Notes: a model not told the origin generated them from the sequence alone. Shown: positions 42,765 to 52,424, numbered from the stretch's first letter. The stretch is 64,000 nt of DNA from Nocardia yamanashiensis NBRC 100130 (GCF_001613325.1 NZ_BDCD01000016.1:335958-399957), one strand, 5' to 3'. Made by a program: numbers and translations.

Positions 42765-45659
42765 CTATTGAGGGGGCGGGCCGAACAACGCCGCGGGGGT
42801 CGGGGCGGGGAGGCCCGCGCGGCGGAAGATCTCGGCGGCGTCGCGGAGTTCGGCTTCGGCGGCGGCGGTGTCGCCGCGGGCGGCGCGGGCGGCGGCGCGC
42901 AGGGCCATGGCGCGGGCGCGGTCGAGGGGGTCGGCGGCTTCGGCGAAAAGGTCCAGGGCGTGGGTGGCTTCGGATTCGGCGGCGGGGACGCGGCCGGCGC
43001 GCAGGTGGATCTGGGCCAGGCGGGTGCGGGCCCAGCCTTCCCAGAGGCGGACGCCATTGCGGCGGGCGATGGCCACCGCCTCGTCGCCGAGTTCACGGGC
43101 GCGCTCGTGCTCGCCGAGCATGGAGCGGGTGGCGGCCAGTTCGTGGGTGGCCCAGCCGAGCGCGACGGGGTTGGAGGCTTCCCGGGCCAGGGCGATGGCG
43201 CGGTCGGCCACCGCCACGGCCTCGTCGTATTGCCCGGATTCGCACAGGGTCCGGGTGGCCAGGGCGAGAATCCAGGCCTCCATGGAGCGGTCGCCTTCGG
43301 CGCGGGAAAGGGCCAGGGCGTTGGCGTAGTGGCGGTGCGAATCCTTGGTATTGCCCATGCGGCGGTCGGCCACACCCAGCAGGACCTCGGTCAGGATCTG
43401 CAAGCGACGGTCCGCGGCATCGGACGGCGGCGAAATCGGTTGCAGGAACTCCATACTCGCCTCGATCTCGCCCAGACCGACCTGCAGCAGCGCGCCGATG
43501 GCCACCCGCAGACGCCGGGCCGGGGTGGCGTGATCCTCCCGGATCGCGGTGTGCAGCAGGGCTTTCAACGCATCGGCGAGTTCGCGGGCGCGAGTCCCCG
43601 CGTCCATGAGTTCGGCCATCACCCAGGCCAGATCGGCGGCCACCGCGACCGCCGGACCGCCGATACGCGCGGCCTGCCGGTGCAGGGCGATGACGACGGG
43701 ACGTTCGATATCGTTCCAGCACTGACCTTCCGCCCCATTGGCGAAGGTGCGCCCGGGCACTTTGGTCGGCACCAGCAGCCGGGTGGTATTGCTGTAATCG
43801 ATGGCGCAGAGCAGGTTCTTGGCGCTGGCCAGGTAGTAGTCGAGCAGCCGCACCAGAATTGCGGACTCGTCCTCCCCGGAGGTCCCGTCCGGGTCGTGCG
43901 CGGCGGCCAGGCGGGCCGCGAACAGGCGCAGCAGATCGTGGAAGCGGTAGCGGCCGGGCGCGGTGGTCTCCAGCAGGTTCAGATCCACCAGGGATTCGCA
44001 CAGCTGCTCGGCCCGCGCCACCGGCACCCCGAGCACCGCGGCGGCCCCGTCGGCGGGGAAGTCCGGGACGTCATTGCGGGCCAGCATGCGAAATGCCCTG
44101 GCCTGCTGGTCGTTCAACTGCCCGTAGCCGAGCTGGAAGGCGGCTTCGACGGCCAGTTCGCCGGTTTGCAGCACGTCCAGGCGCTGGTTCGCGTCGGCCA
44201 GGCGATCGGCCAGGGCGGTGAGGGTCCACTGCGGGCGCACCGCCAGCCGGGCCCCGACGATCCGGACCGCGAGCGGCAGCCGCGCGCACAGCGCGATCAC
44301 GGTGTGCGCCGCATCCCGTTCGGCCGCAACGCGTTCCGCGCCTAGGATGCGGGTCAGCAGCGTCATGGCCTCTTCGGTCTCCAGCACGTCGAGGCGGGTG
44401 CGGCGCAGTGCGGGCAGTTCGGTGAGCACCGAGCGGCTGGTGACCAGTACGGCGGTGCCGGGCGTGCCGGGCAGCAGCGGAGCCACCTGGGCGCTGTCGC
44501 GGGCATTGTCGAGCACCACCAGAACGCGCTTGTCGCACAACAGGGTTCGCAATTGCGCGGCGCGGTCGTCGACAGTGGAGGGGATATCGCCTTCCGCGAC
44601 GCCGAGCCCGCGCAGGAACCCGCCCAGGGCTTCCCCGGGCGAGACCGGTTCGGGATCGACCCCGCGCAGGTTCACATACAGCTGCCCGTCCGGGAAGCGA
44701 TCGCGCACCCGGTGGGCGACGTGCAGGGCGAGCGCGGTCTTGCCGACCCCGCCCATACCGCCGACCGCCGAGATCACCACGGTGCTGCCGTCGCCGGTGA
44801 GTTCGGCCGCGATCTCCTCGGTGACCCGGGAGCGCCCGGTGAAATCGGCTATGTCGGGCGGCAATTGGGCCGGGGCGGGCGCGGGACGCGGGGCGCGCAG
44901 CACCGGCGGCAGATCGGCGCGCAGGATGCGGGTGTGCACGGCGCTCAACTCCGGTCCGGGCTCCACGCCGATGCCCTCCACCAGCGCCCGCCGCGCGCGC
45001 CCGTACTCCTCGAGCGCCTCCGCCTGCCGGCCGCAGTGATAGAGCGCGGTCATCAGCAGCGCCCGGAACCGTTCCCGCAGCGGATGCTCGTCGATGAGCG
45101 GGCCCAGTTCGGTGACCGCGTCGGCGCTGCGGCCGGTTTCGATGTCCAGGCTGAGCCGGTCCTCGAGAATGGCCAGCCGCCACTGCTCGAGCCGGGCCCG
45201 CTGGCGTTCGGCGTACGGTCCGGGCAGTCCGCTCAGGGGCGCGCCCTGCCATTGCGCCAGCGCCGCCTCGAGAGTGTCGCGCGCTTCGACCGGGTCGTCG
45301 TCGCGCAATTGCCCGGCCGCGGTGACCCGGTCGACGACGGCGTCGATATCGGTGCAGCCGGCCGGAACGCGCAGGGCGTAGCCGTCGCCGACCGAGACCA
45401 GCAGGTTCGACGGCCCGCGCATGGTGCGCTCGGGTTCGAGTTCGCGGCGGAGCTTGGCCACGTGGGTGCGCAACGCCGGGACCGCGCGCAGCACCGGGTC
45501 GTCGCCCCAGATGCCTTCGACGAGTTCGGCCGCCGTCACCGCCTTGCCCTCGCGCAGCAGCAGTGCCACCAGCACGGCGCGCCGTTGTGGCGGGCCCAGA
45601 TCCAAGGGCGTGTCTCCGCGCCAAGCCCGGACCTCGCCCAATACCGCGAACTTCAACAA
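42765..45659 (-). CDS. AfsR/SARP-type regulator with NB-ARC and TPR domains
   Basis: A 964-residue regulator. The N-terminal OmpR-like winged helix (about residues 1-95, VLVALLLREGKAVTAAEL) is followed by a bacterial transcriptional activator domain (about 100-250). The NB-ARC ATPase has its P-loop at 300-309 (GGMGGVGKTA) and VLVVLDNA as Walker B, and C-terminal TPR-like repeats span about 620-960. This is the AfsR architecture, which in actinomycetes activates secondary-metabolism or stress genes. The ATG at 45659 faces an MFS exporter across 134 bp, and that exporter is the likeliest target. No biosynthetic cluster lies in the window. Confidence 0.93.
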   Translation of the reverse strand: MLKFAVLGEVRAWRGDTPLDLGPPQRRAVLVALLLREGKAVTAAELVEGIWGDDPVLRAVPALRTHVAKLRRELEPERTMRGPSNLLVSVGDGYALRVPAGCTDIDAVVDRVTAAGQLRDDDPVEARDTLEAALAQWQGAPLSGLPGPYAERQRARLEQWRLAILEDRLSLDIETGRSADAVTELGPLIDEHPLRERFRALLMTALYHCGRQAEALEEYGRARRALVEGIGVEPGPELSAVHTRILRADLPPVLRAPRPAPAPAQLPPDIADFTGRSRVTEEIAAELTGDGSTVVISAVGGMGGVGKTALALHVAHRVRDRFPDGQLYVNLRGVDPEPVSPGEALGGFLRGLGVAEGDIPSTVDDRAAQLRTLLCDKRVLVVLDNARDSAQVAPLLPGTPGTAVLVTSRSVLTELPALRRTRLDVLETEEAMTLLTRILGAERVAAERDAAHTVIALCARLPLAVRIVGARLAVRPQWTLTALADRLADANQRLDVLQTGELAVEAAFQLGYGQLNDQQARAFRMLARNDVPDFPADGAAAVLGVPVARAEQLCESLVDLNLLETTAPGRYRFHDLLRLFAARLAAAHDPDGTSGEDESAILVRLLDYYLASAKNLLCAIDYSNTTRLLVPTKVPGRTFANGAEGQCWNDIERPVVIALHRQAARIGGPAVAVAADLAWVMAELMDAGTRARELADALKALLHTAIREDHATPARRLRVAIGALLQVGLGEIEASMEFLQPISPPSDAADRRLQILTEVLLGVADRRMGNTKDSHRHYANALALSRAEGDRSMEAWILALATRTLCESGQYDEAVAVADRAIALAREASNPVALGWATHELAATRSMLGEHERARELGDEAVAIARRNGVRLWEGWARTRLAQIHLRAGRVPAAESEATHALDLFAEAADPLDRARAMALRAAARAARGDTAAAEAELRDAAEIFRRAGLPAPTPAALFGPPPQ

Positions 45660-45793
45660 ACCGACCTCCCCGTTCGGGCAGTGTAATGGTCGCCTGGCTC
45701 GTTGATCCGGCGACTATTCAACACCGATCACGGCCCCCCATCGTGGAATATCGGCCCGCTCGACGGGTTCGGTGACAAACCGGGGGAGGGAAT

Positions 45794-47203
45794 ATGGCTC
45801 ATCGGGTATCCGGGGAGGCCGGAAACACGGGGGCGCGAGCGGTATCGGCGGTGGTGTGCGCGGCGTCGTTCCTGACGTTTCTGGACGTGTCGGTGGTGAA
45901 CATCGCCTTTCCGAGCATCGCCCGATCCTTCAGCGGGACAGGGCAATCCGTGCTCACCTGGGTGGTGAGCGGGTACAGCGTGACGTTCGCGGCCGGGCTC
46001 GCGCCCGCCGGGCGGCTGGCCGATGTGATCGGGCGGGGGCGGTTGTTCCTGCTCGGACTGGCCGGATTCGTGCTCACTTCCCTCGCCTGCGCGCTCGCGC
46101 CGTCGGCGGCAGCGCTCATCGCGGCGCGGCTGCTGCAAGGGGTGACGGCGGCGGTGGTGGTGCCCGCGTCGGTGGGATTGCTGCTGGGGGTGGTCGCGCC
46201 GGAGCGGCGGCCGGGGGCCATCGGAACCTGGACGGCCACCAATGGATTGGGCGCGGTGCTCGGGCCGGTGCTGGGCGGGTTGCTGGTGGATCAGTTCGGA
46301 TGGCGGGGGATCTTCGCCATCAATATCCCGATCGGGCTGGTGCTCTTGGTCGTCGGTCTGCGCTTCGTGCCGATGGATCGCCCCCGGACCCGCGCCCCGC
46401 TGCCGGATGCCCTGGGCGCGTTGCTCTTCGCGACCGGCACCGGGTCCATCGTCGCCGCGATCACCCGGGGCCAGGATTGGGGCTGGATCGCCCCGCTCAC
46501 GGTATCCCTGCTGCTGGGCGGTCTGGTTCTGCTGCTGCTGGCTTTGCTTCGCGCCCGCACCCACCGCAGCCCCGCCGTCGATCTCGGACTGTGGCGCAAC
46601 GGTTTGTTCGCGCGCACCAGCCTGGCGTCGGCGGTGATCGGCCTGGCGTTGTTCGCGCACATGCTAATCGGCCCGATCTTCCTGGCCGAGATCTGGCACT
46701 ACTCCGTGGTCAAGGCCTCGTTCGTGCTCACCATCGCGGCCGTCGGCGCCATGCTGACCTCGATCGTGGTGGGCAGGATCGGCACTCCGAACAATGCGGG
46801 CCGACTGGCCGCCCTGGGCGCACTGCTGTTCGCGGCGGGCGCGACCCTGCTCGGCACGCACGCGCTCACCGCCACCGAACGCCTGTGGACGGTGTGGGCT
46901 CCGGCCGCCGCGGTCATCGGCCTCGGTATCGGATTGTCGTTCGCCGCCTTGGGAATCGCCGCGTCGGCCGCCATCCCGGAGGACGAGTTCGCGGCCGGGC
47001 TCGGCATGAATTTCACGGTCCGGCAGGTCGGGGGCGGTTTCGGCATCGCGATTCTGGCCGCGCTGGTCTCCGCGCACGGCATCCATCTGCTCGATGCCGT
47101 GCACGAGCTCTACCGGGTGGAGGCCGTGGTCCTGCTGGCCGCGGCGCCGCTGTGCCTGACCCTGCGGCCCGCCCGGACCACCGCCCCCGTCACCGTCACC
47201 TGA
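45794..47203 (+). CDS. EmrB/QacA-type MFS drug exporter (DHA2)
   Basis: A 469-residue protein with about 14 membrane segments. The early MFS motif is GRLADVIGRGRLF, and motif C, typical of proton-driven exporters, reads GPVLGGLLVDQFGWRGIFAINIPIG. GGGGGAGGGAAT precedes the ATG at 45794. It is divergent from the AfsR-type regulator and so is probably under its control. The substrate is unknown. Confidence 0.92.
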   Translation: MAHRVSGEAGNTGARAVSAVVCAASFLTFLDVSVVNIAFPSIARSFSGTGQSVLTWVVSGYSVTFAAGLAPAGRLADVIGRGRLFLLGLAGFVLTSLACALAPSAAALIAARLLQGVTAAVVVPASVGLLLGVVAPERRPGAIGTWTATNGLGAVLGPVLGGLLVDQFGWRGIFAINIPIGLVLLVVGLRFVPMDRPRTRAPLPDALGALLFATGTGSIVAAITRGQDWGWIAPLTVSLLLGGLVLLLLALLRARTHRSPAVDLGLWRNGLFARTSLASAVIGLALFAHMLIGPIFLAEIWHYSVVKASFVLTIAAVGAMLTSIVVGRIGTPNNAGRLAALGALLFAAGATLLGTHALTATERLWTVWAPAAAVIGLGIGLSFAALGIAASAAIPEDEFAAGLGMNFTVRQVGGGFGIAILAALVSAHGIHLLDAVHELYRVEAVVLLAAAPLCLTLRPARTTAPVTVT

Positions 47204-47209
47204 CCGGAA

Positions 47210-48490
47210 TCAGCCGCGCCGCTCCTCGATGCGATCGCGCGCCGATTCCGCCGCCCGCGCCCCGCGATCGAGCACGTTCTCGGCGAGCACCGCGCCGCGA
47301 TCCAGGGCATCCCCGGCCAGCCGCGCGCCGCGATCCCGTGCCGTCTCGGCAACGCTCGCACTGCGATCACGCGCGAGCCTGGCCGCCTGACGCCGCCGCC
47401 CGCGCGCGGTCCGCGCGGCCCGCACACCCCGATCGTGCGCGGCGTCCGCAGCCCGCTGCCGCCGCTCACGCGCGGTCTCGGCGACCTGTGCGCCCCGATC
47501 CCGCGCGGTATCGGCCAGATCGGCCCCACGCTCCCGGGCGGCTTCGGCCAGCTCCGCACCCCGCCCGCGGGCGGTATCGGCGAAGTCCGCTCCGCGTTCG
47601 CGTGCGGTTCCGGCGAAGTCCGCTCCGCGCTCGCGGGCCGTTTCGGCGAGTTCAGCGCCGCGCTCGCGTGCGGTTCCCGCGAACTCGGCACCACGTTCAC
47701 GTGCGGTCTCGGCGAACTCGGCGCCGCGCTCACGTGCCGTCTCGGCGAGGTCCGCCCCGCGGACTTTGGCCACCTCGACCAGATGCCCGCCCCGGCGTTT
47801 GGCGATATCGGCGAATTCGCGGCTGCGGTCGCCGACGGTTTCGGCCAGGTCCGCGCCCTGTTCCTTGGCGGTCTCGGCCCAGTGCGGGGCTTCCGACTGG
47901 ACGGTGTCGGCCAGTTCGGCGATGCGTTCCTTGGTGTGCCCGGCCGCCACCCGGGTGTGGGCGAGGGCTTCTTCCAGGCCCTTGCGCACGGCGGCGTAGC
48001 TGTCGTCGGAGGCGTGGGTGAGCGGCAGGCTCGCGGAAACCTTTGCGGCGGCGCGTTTTCCGCGCCAGGCGAGGGACGGTTTGCCCGCGGTGTCGGAGGC
48101 CGCGATCATGAGGCCACCCAGCAGGCTGACGTCCTTGATGAACCCCAGGCGTTTGACGGCGCGGCGCTCGGGGTCCGGTTCGTCCCAGAAATTGTGTTCG
48201 ATGGCGGTGGCGGGGACGAGGGTGGCGGCCAGCACCGTGGACGCGATGCGGGGCACCCGGCCGAAGGCGAGCAGGGCGGCGGCGCCGACCTGGACCATGG
48301 CATTGACCCGGACCACCTGGCCGGGATCGGAGGGGAGTTTGGCGGCGTACTGCTCGGGCAGCCGCCGCTCTCCGTGCTGGACGAGCGTGGCGGCCATCTT
48401 GGTGCGGGGCTCGGGGTTGGCGAGGGTGGTGAGCCCGTCGGCGATGAACGCGGACGCCAGCAGTGGACGGGCGATTCGTCGAATCAGCAT
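47210..48490 (-). CDS. DoxX-family membrane protein with long 11-residue-repeat tail
   Basis: A 426-residue fusion. The N-terminal part (about residues 1-130) is a DoxX-like domain with about four membrane segments (RPLLASAFIADGLTTL, VNAMVQVGAAALLAFG). After a linker, the C-terminal half is a highly charged helical region built of at least 16 tandem 11-residue units of the form RGAxxAxTARE. Such hendecads form amphipathic helices, as in LEA and apolipoprotein-type proteins, and could lie along a membrane or bind glycans. GGAAAGGAA precedes the ATG at 48490. The tail may be functional length-variable sequence. Confidence 0.85.
   Translation of the reverse strand: MLIRRIARPLLASAFIADGLTTLANPEPRTKMAATLVQHGERRLPEQYAAKLPSDPGQVVRVNAMVQVGAAALLAFGRVPRIASTVLAATLVPATAIEHNFWDEPDPERRAVKRLGFIKDVSLLGGLMIAASDTAGKPSLAWRGKRAAAKVSASLPLTHASDDSYAAVRKGLEEALAHTRVAAGHTKERIAELADTVQSEAPHWAETAKEQGADLAETVGDRSREFADIAKRRGGHLVEVAKVRGADLAETARERGAEFAETARERGAEFAGTARERGAELAETARERGADFAGTARERGADFADTARGRGAELAEAARERGADLADTARDRGAQVAETARERRQRAADAAHDRGVRAARTARGRRRQAARLARDRSASVAETARDRGARLAGDALDRGAVLAENVLDRGARAAESARDRIEERRG
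47234..47761 (-). repeat. Tandem 33-bp repeats coding 16 hendecads
   Basis: Sixteen consecutive 11-codon units (33 bp each) encode the C-terminal tail of the DoxX-like protein. The first nine (about 47465-47761) are the most alike, differing mainly in DL/EF/EL/DF at positions 4-5 and E/G/D at position 7. The rest are degenerate. Less regular units precede them. Such an array can expand or contract by slippage or recombination. Confidence 0.85.
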
Positions 48491-48668
48491 GTTCGGATTC
48501 CTTTCCGACCAGGCAGTGCCCACTGGCGAACCTGGCAAACCCCCGCTCGGCGGCGCGTCGGCAGCGAATCACCGGGCCATTGGTCATCCATTGGTACATC
48601 CGGAGCGAACCGGCCGATCCTTATGGTGAGCACCGGGCAGAGGCGGTGCCGGAATATCGGGAGGGATC

Positions 48669-49427
48669 GTGCGCATCACCACAGTCGGCCTGATCACCGC
48701 CGCCACGCTGGCCGTGGCGGTAACGGGTTGTGCCACCGACGGAACGTCCACGGTGCCCAGCACCGGCCGCCCCACCGTCGTGCAGACCGTGGAATCGTCA
48801 CCGCCCAGCGACGCCTCGGTAATCACCGCGACGACGGTGCGGGTCAACGGCAAACAGGGGACGCTCACCTACGACGTCGAGGTGCCGCAGCTGGAGGGCA
48901 CCGGCAGGGACGCCGCCGTCAAGGAATTCAACGACGGTATGCGGACCACCTTGCAGAGCATCATTGCCGCGCGGTCCGATGCGGTGAAGCTGACCGGGGT
49001 CACCGATGAGAACAAGGTCGAATATCTCGGCACGAAGGTCGCGTCCGGCATCATGTGGCTCACCCTCGATTTCGGCGGCGCGCATCCGATCGCGGTGCTG
49101 GCCACCCATGTGACGAACCTGGACACCGCCAAGCAGATCCGGATCGCGGACCTGTTCGGCACCGAACAGGACGGGCTGGCCAAACTGTCCACGCTGGCCA
49201 CCGAGAAGCTGAAGAAGGGCAAGTACGCGAGCGTCATCGACACCGACGGCCTGACCCCGACTCGTGATCACTTCCAGTACTGGACGGCCACTCCCGAGGG
49301 CATGCACATCTATTTCGATCAGGGTCAGGCTGCGCCGCCCGTGGCCGGTGTGGTCGATGTGACCATCGACTGGTCGGCGCTGAGCAGCGTGCTGAAGCCG
49401 GGCATGAAAGAGGTGCTCGCCAGCTGA
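48669..49427 (+). CDS. Lipoprotein with RsiV/DUF3298-like domain
   Basis: A 252-residue exported lipoprotein. The lipobox is AVTGC (Cys about residue 21), followed by a Ser/Thr/Pro-rich linker. The C-terminal domain (about 120-250) contains RIADLFGTEQDGLAKLS, FQYWTATPEGMHIYFDQGQ and VDVTIDWSALSSVLKPG, which match the DUF3298/RsiV-type fold found in several actinobacterial secreted proteins and in an anti-sigma factor that binds lysozyme. GGGAGGGATC lies before the GTG start. No sigma factor gene adjoins, so an anti-sigma role is not supported here. Confidence 0.82.
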   Translation: MRITTVGLITAATLAVAVTGCATDGTSTVPSTGRPTVVQTVESSPPSDASVITATTVRVNGKQGTLTYDVEVPQLEGTGRDAAVKEFNDGMRTTLQSIIAARSDAVKLTGVTDENKVEYLGTKVASGIMWLTLDFGGAHPIAVLATHVTNLDTAKQIRIADLFGTEQDGLAKLSTLATEKLKKGKYASVIDTDGLTPTRDHFQYWTATPEGMHIYFDQGQAAPPVAGVVDVTIDWSALSSVLKPGMKEVLAS

Positions 49428-49428
49428 T

Positions 49429-50352
49429 TCACCAGAAGTGCAGTACCGACACCGGACCGGCGATCAGGCAGTAGAGCGCGAACAGCAGCAGCGTGCGGGT
49501 CTGGAAGAACCGCTCCAGGAATCGCACGGCGACCCACGACGACAGCCCTGACACCAGCGCGCCGAGCAGGATCGGCCCGCGAAACCCGGCGGTGTCCGGG
49601 CCGACGAGTTCGGGCAGTTCCAGCACCCCCGCGCCCAGAATCGCGGGGGTGGCGAGCAGAAAGGCGAATTTGGCGGCGTGCTCGTGTTCCAGGCCCCGCC
49701 ACAGCCCGCCGACCATGCTCAATCCGGCCCGGCTGAAACCGGTGATCAGCGCACCCGCCTGCGCGCAGCCGATGCCGACCGCGTCGGTGGCGCTGAGCGC
49801 GGCCAGGGGCCGATCGGTCTGGCGCAGCGCGCGGGTATCGGCGGTCCGGGTGCGATGCAGGACGAAGCGCCGGCCGTACTGCGCGAGGGTGGGCTCGTTG
49901 CGGCGGCGCAGACCCTCCCCGATGATCAGCACCACGCCGTTGAGGGTGAGGAAGACCGCGGCGTAGATCGGCGCGGAGAACAGCGCGTGCAGTGAATGTT
50001 CCAGCAGCGGACCGAGTATCGCGACCGGCAGCGTGCCCAGTACCAGCAGCCAGGCCAGCCGCTGCGGGACGGTATCGATCCGCCGGGTGCGCAGCGTGTC
50101 CAGGAACCCGCCGCCGATGGCCAGCCAATCGTGGCGGTAGTGCGCCAGCAGTGCCACCGCCGTCGCCACGTGCAGTGCCACCACGAACGCCAGATACGGT
50201 GTGCCCCCGCTCGATTCGTCTTCGGTGAGCCGTGCCCAGTCGCCGCCGAGCCAGGCCGCGACCAGGACGGAATGACCCAGGCTGGAGACGGGGAAGAGTT
50301 CGGTGAATCCCTGCACCGAGCCGATGACAGTCGCTTCGAAGTAAGTGAGCAT
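49429..50352 (-). CDS. uppP: Undecaprenyl-diphosphatase (BacA/UppP family)
   Basis: A 307-residue membrane enzyme that recycles the lipid carrier of peptidoglycan synthesis and gives bacitracin tolerance. The family motifs are both present: QGFTELFPVSSLGH near the N-terminus and GFSRAGLSMVGGLWRGL in the second half, along with several membrane segments and PAILGAG. It is somewhat longer than usual (about 270-280), with an insert of charged residues near 150-180 (RRRNEPTLAQYGRRF). Convergent with the RsiV-like lipoprotein gene (1-bp gap); divergent from the PI-PLC gene. Confidence 0.92.
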   Translation of the reverse strand: MLTYFEATVIGSVQGFTELFPVSSLGHSVLVAAWLGGDWARLTEDESSGGTPYLAFVVALHVATAVALLAHYRHDWLAIGGGFLDTLRTRRIDTVPQRLAWLLVLGTLPVAILGPLLEHSLHALFSAPIYAAVFLTLNGVVLIIGEGLRRRNEPTLAQYGRRFVLHRTRTADTRALRQTDRPLAALSATDAVGIGCAQAGALITGFSRAGLSMVGGLWRGLEHEHAAKFAFLLATPAILGAGVLELPELVGPDTAGFRGPILLGALVSGLSSWVAVRFLERFFQTRTLLLFALYCLIAGPVSVLHFW

Positions 50353-50549
50353 CGCGAAGGAGTTTTACATGGGGGTGCGGGCCGATTCCTGGCAGGTAGC
50401 TGTGATCCGATATGTCCGAATTCCTTGGTGAACAACGGGTTTCGATCCGGCGACCGCAAAACCCGGACGGTTGGTCCAATGTCCAGCTAGGCTCGCGGCG
50501 CGAATGCGCAAGATCGCATTCCGAGGATTCGGCAAGAGTTGAGGCGTGG

Positions 50550-51554
50550 ATGAGGACGAGTCGTAGAGAGCTGCTGCGGGTGGCGGTGGGTGCGGCGCTG
50601 GTCGCCGGAGTCGGGACGGGCCCGGCGTGGGCGGCCCCGGTGCGCCGGGCGGCCGAGACGCCACAGGCCTGGATGACGGGTCTGGCCGACAGCACTTCGC
50701 TACTGCGACTCACGATTCCGGGCACTCACGATTCCTGCTGCACCGACCCCGCGAACGGCACCGAATGGGCGCACACCCAGAACTGGTCTCTGCCCGAGCA
50801 ATTCGCGCACGGCATCCGCTTCCTCGATATCCGCTGCAATGGTTTGCAGGATCACGTCAAGGATTCGTTCGGCATCTACCACGGGCCCGCGTATCAAGGG
50901 ATCACCTTCGACGAGGTCTTGAACCAGTGCCGGGATTTCCTGTCCCGCAATCCCGGTGAGGTCCTGATCATGCGGGTGAAGAAGGAGGACGGCACCGGCA
51001 ATGACGTCGGCACCGACTTCGCCCGGATCTTCGACGGCTACCTGGACGCGAAGGGCTACCGTTCCCTGTTCTGGATCGGCGAGCACGTCCCCGCACTGGG
51101 CGAGGCGCGCGGCAAGGTCGTGCTGATCACCCAGTTCGCCAATCAGCTACCGGCGCTGCGCTGGCCGGGCGGCGACAATGGCAATGTCTCCAATTCGACC
51201 TTCTACGTGCAGGATCGATACCAGGGCCGTGGTCTGATGGGCCTGGACTCCGGCACCTCGGCGGGCTCGTCCGGCTCGTCCGGAACCGGCTCCTCCGGCG
51301 GCGACAAGTTCGATTATGTCCGCGCCTGCTTCGACAAAGCCGCCGCCGATGCCGCCAATACGCTCATGTACATCAACTTCACCAGCTATGCCGACCGTGC
51401 CTGGCCCAAGGACAATGCCGCCGCCATCCTCCCGAAGGTCGAGAACTACCTGACCGAACATCGCGAACAGCCCGGCCACTTCGGCATCGTGCCGATGGAT
51501 TTCCCCGACCGGTACCCGAACGTCCTGAACCTGCTGCTCGAGCGCAATCCGTAA
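50550..51554 (+). CDS. Tat-exported phosphatidylinositol-specific phospholipase C
   Basis: A 334-residue secreted enzyme. The N-terminus has a twin-arginine signal (TSRRELLRVAVGAAL...AWA) ending near residue 29. The PI-PLC X-type domain has the two catalytic histidines, His60 (TIPGTHDSC) and His111 (IYHGPAYQ), and RFLDIRC between them. A Ser/Gly-rich loop (SGTSAGSSGSSGTGSSGG) interrupts the domain in the second half. The ATG at 50550 is chosen over earlier in-frame starts because it begins the Tat signal. The natural substrate may be phosphatidylinositol or its mannosides, which are abundant in this group; that is inference. Confidence 0.9.
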   Translation: MRTSRRELLRVAVGAALVAGVGTGPAWAAPVRRAAETPQAWMTGLADSTSLLRLTIPGTHDSCCTDPANGTEWAHTQNWSLPEQFAHGIRFLDIRCNGLQDHVKDSFGIYHGPAYQGITFDEVLNQCRDFLSRNPGEVLIMRVKKEDGTGNDVGTDFARIFDGYLDAKGYRSLFWIGEHVPALGEARGKVVLITQFANQLPALRWPGGDNGNVSNSTFYVQDRYQGRGLMGLDSGTSAGSSGSSGTGSSGGDKFDYVRACFDKAAADAANTLMYINFTSYADRAWPKDNAAAILPKVENYLTEHREQPGHFGIVPMDFPDRYPNVLNLLLERNP

Positions 51555-51590
51555 GCTGGCAGCGGCGCTATCTGAACTCGAGGAGACGGT

Positions 51591-52424
51591 ATGGGTGCTG
51601 GGCTGGACGTGCGGTGGATTCACGGGTCGCCATCGGCCAAGCACAATACCGATCCGGATATCCAGGCGTACGCCTACGACGAGCGCACCGTGATCCTGCG
51701 GCAGAACATGGCGATCGATTACGAAGCGCCGTTCCTGTTCCTGCTGTTCGGCTCCGAGCGTGCGGTGCTGATCGATACCGGGGCGACCGCCGCGGCGGAG
51801 TTCTTCCCGCTGCGCCGGGCGGTCGACGAGCTGGTCGAAGGATGGCTGGCGCGCAATCCCCGGCCGGGCTACGAACTGCTGGTGCTGCACACGCACCCGC
51901 ACGGTGATCATGTCGCGGGCGATGCTCAGTTCGCCGATCGCCCGGGCACCACCGTGATCTCCGGTGACCTCCGAACCGCCTGGCGGTACTTCGGATTCGA
52001 CGAGCAGCCCGATGCGCTGGCGACAGTTGACCTGGGCGACCGGGTGCTGGAGGTGCTGGCGACGCCGGGGCATCACGAGGCGGCGGTCACCTACTACGAC
52101 CCGCGCACCGGCTTCCTGCTCACGGGCGACACGGTCTATCCGGGCCGGCTCTACATCAAGGACTGGGCGGCGTTCTCGCGCAGCATCGACCGGTTGATCG
52201 AATTCGCCGACGAGCGACCGGTCACCTACGTGCTGGGCTGTCACATCGAGATGACCACCACGCCCGGCGTGGACTACCCGGTGCGCACCACCTATCAGCC
52301 CGACGAGCCGCCGCTGGAGATGACCCCGGCGGTGCTGCGTGAAATCCGTTCCGCCATAGCCGAAGTCGGCGAGACGCCGGGCCGTCTAGTCCGCCCGAAC
52401 TTCATCCTCTACCCCCTGTCCTGA
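51591..52424 (+). CDS. MBL-fold metallo-hydrolase
   Basis: A 277-residue cytoplasmic metallo-beta-lactamase-fold protein. The metal-binding motif is HTHPHGDH (residues 100-107), followed by the third His in TPGHHE, Asp in LLTGDTVYPG and the final His in YVLGCHIEM. A full di-metal site is therefore present. The family covers glyoxalases, lactonases and many others, and the substrate is unknown. GAGGAGACGGT precedes the ATG. It follows the PI-PLC gene by 36 bp, on the same strand, upstream of the EF-Tu paralogue leader. Confidence 0.87.
   Translation: MGAGLDVRWIHGSPSAKHNTDPDIQAYAYDERTVILRQNMAIDYEAPFLFLLFGSERAVLIDTGATAAAEFFPLRRAVDELVEGWLARNPRPGYELLVLHTHPHGDHVAGDAQFADRPGTTVISGDLRTAWRYFGFDEQPDALATVDLGDRVLEVLATPGHHEAAVTYYDPRTGFLLTGDTVYPGRLYIKDWAAFSRSIDRLIEFADERPVTYVLGCHIEMTTTPGVDYPVRTTYQPDEPPLEMTPAVLREIRSAIAEVGETPGRLVRPNFILYPLS

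Noticed and set aside
47234..47761. The 33-bp repeats as a CRISPR or minisatellite without coding function.
   Set aside because: The period is a multiple of three in frame with the DoxX-like gene, differences are mostly conservative at protein level, and there are no unique spacers.
50412..50549. An N-terminal extension of the PI-PLC from an ATG at 50412.
   Set aside because: It would put 46 polar residues before a complete Tat signal peptide, so the start at 50550 is right.
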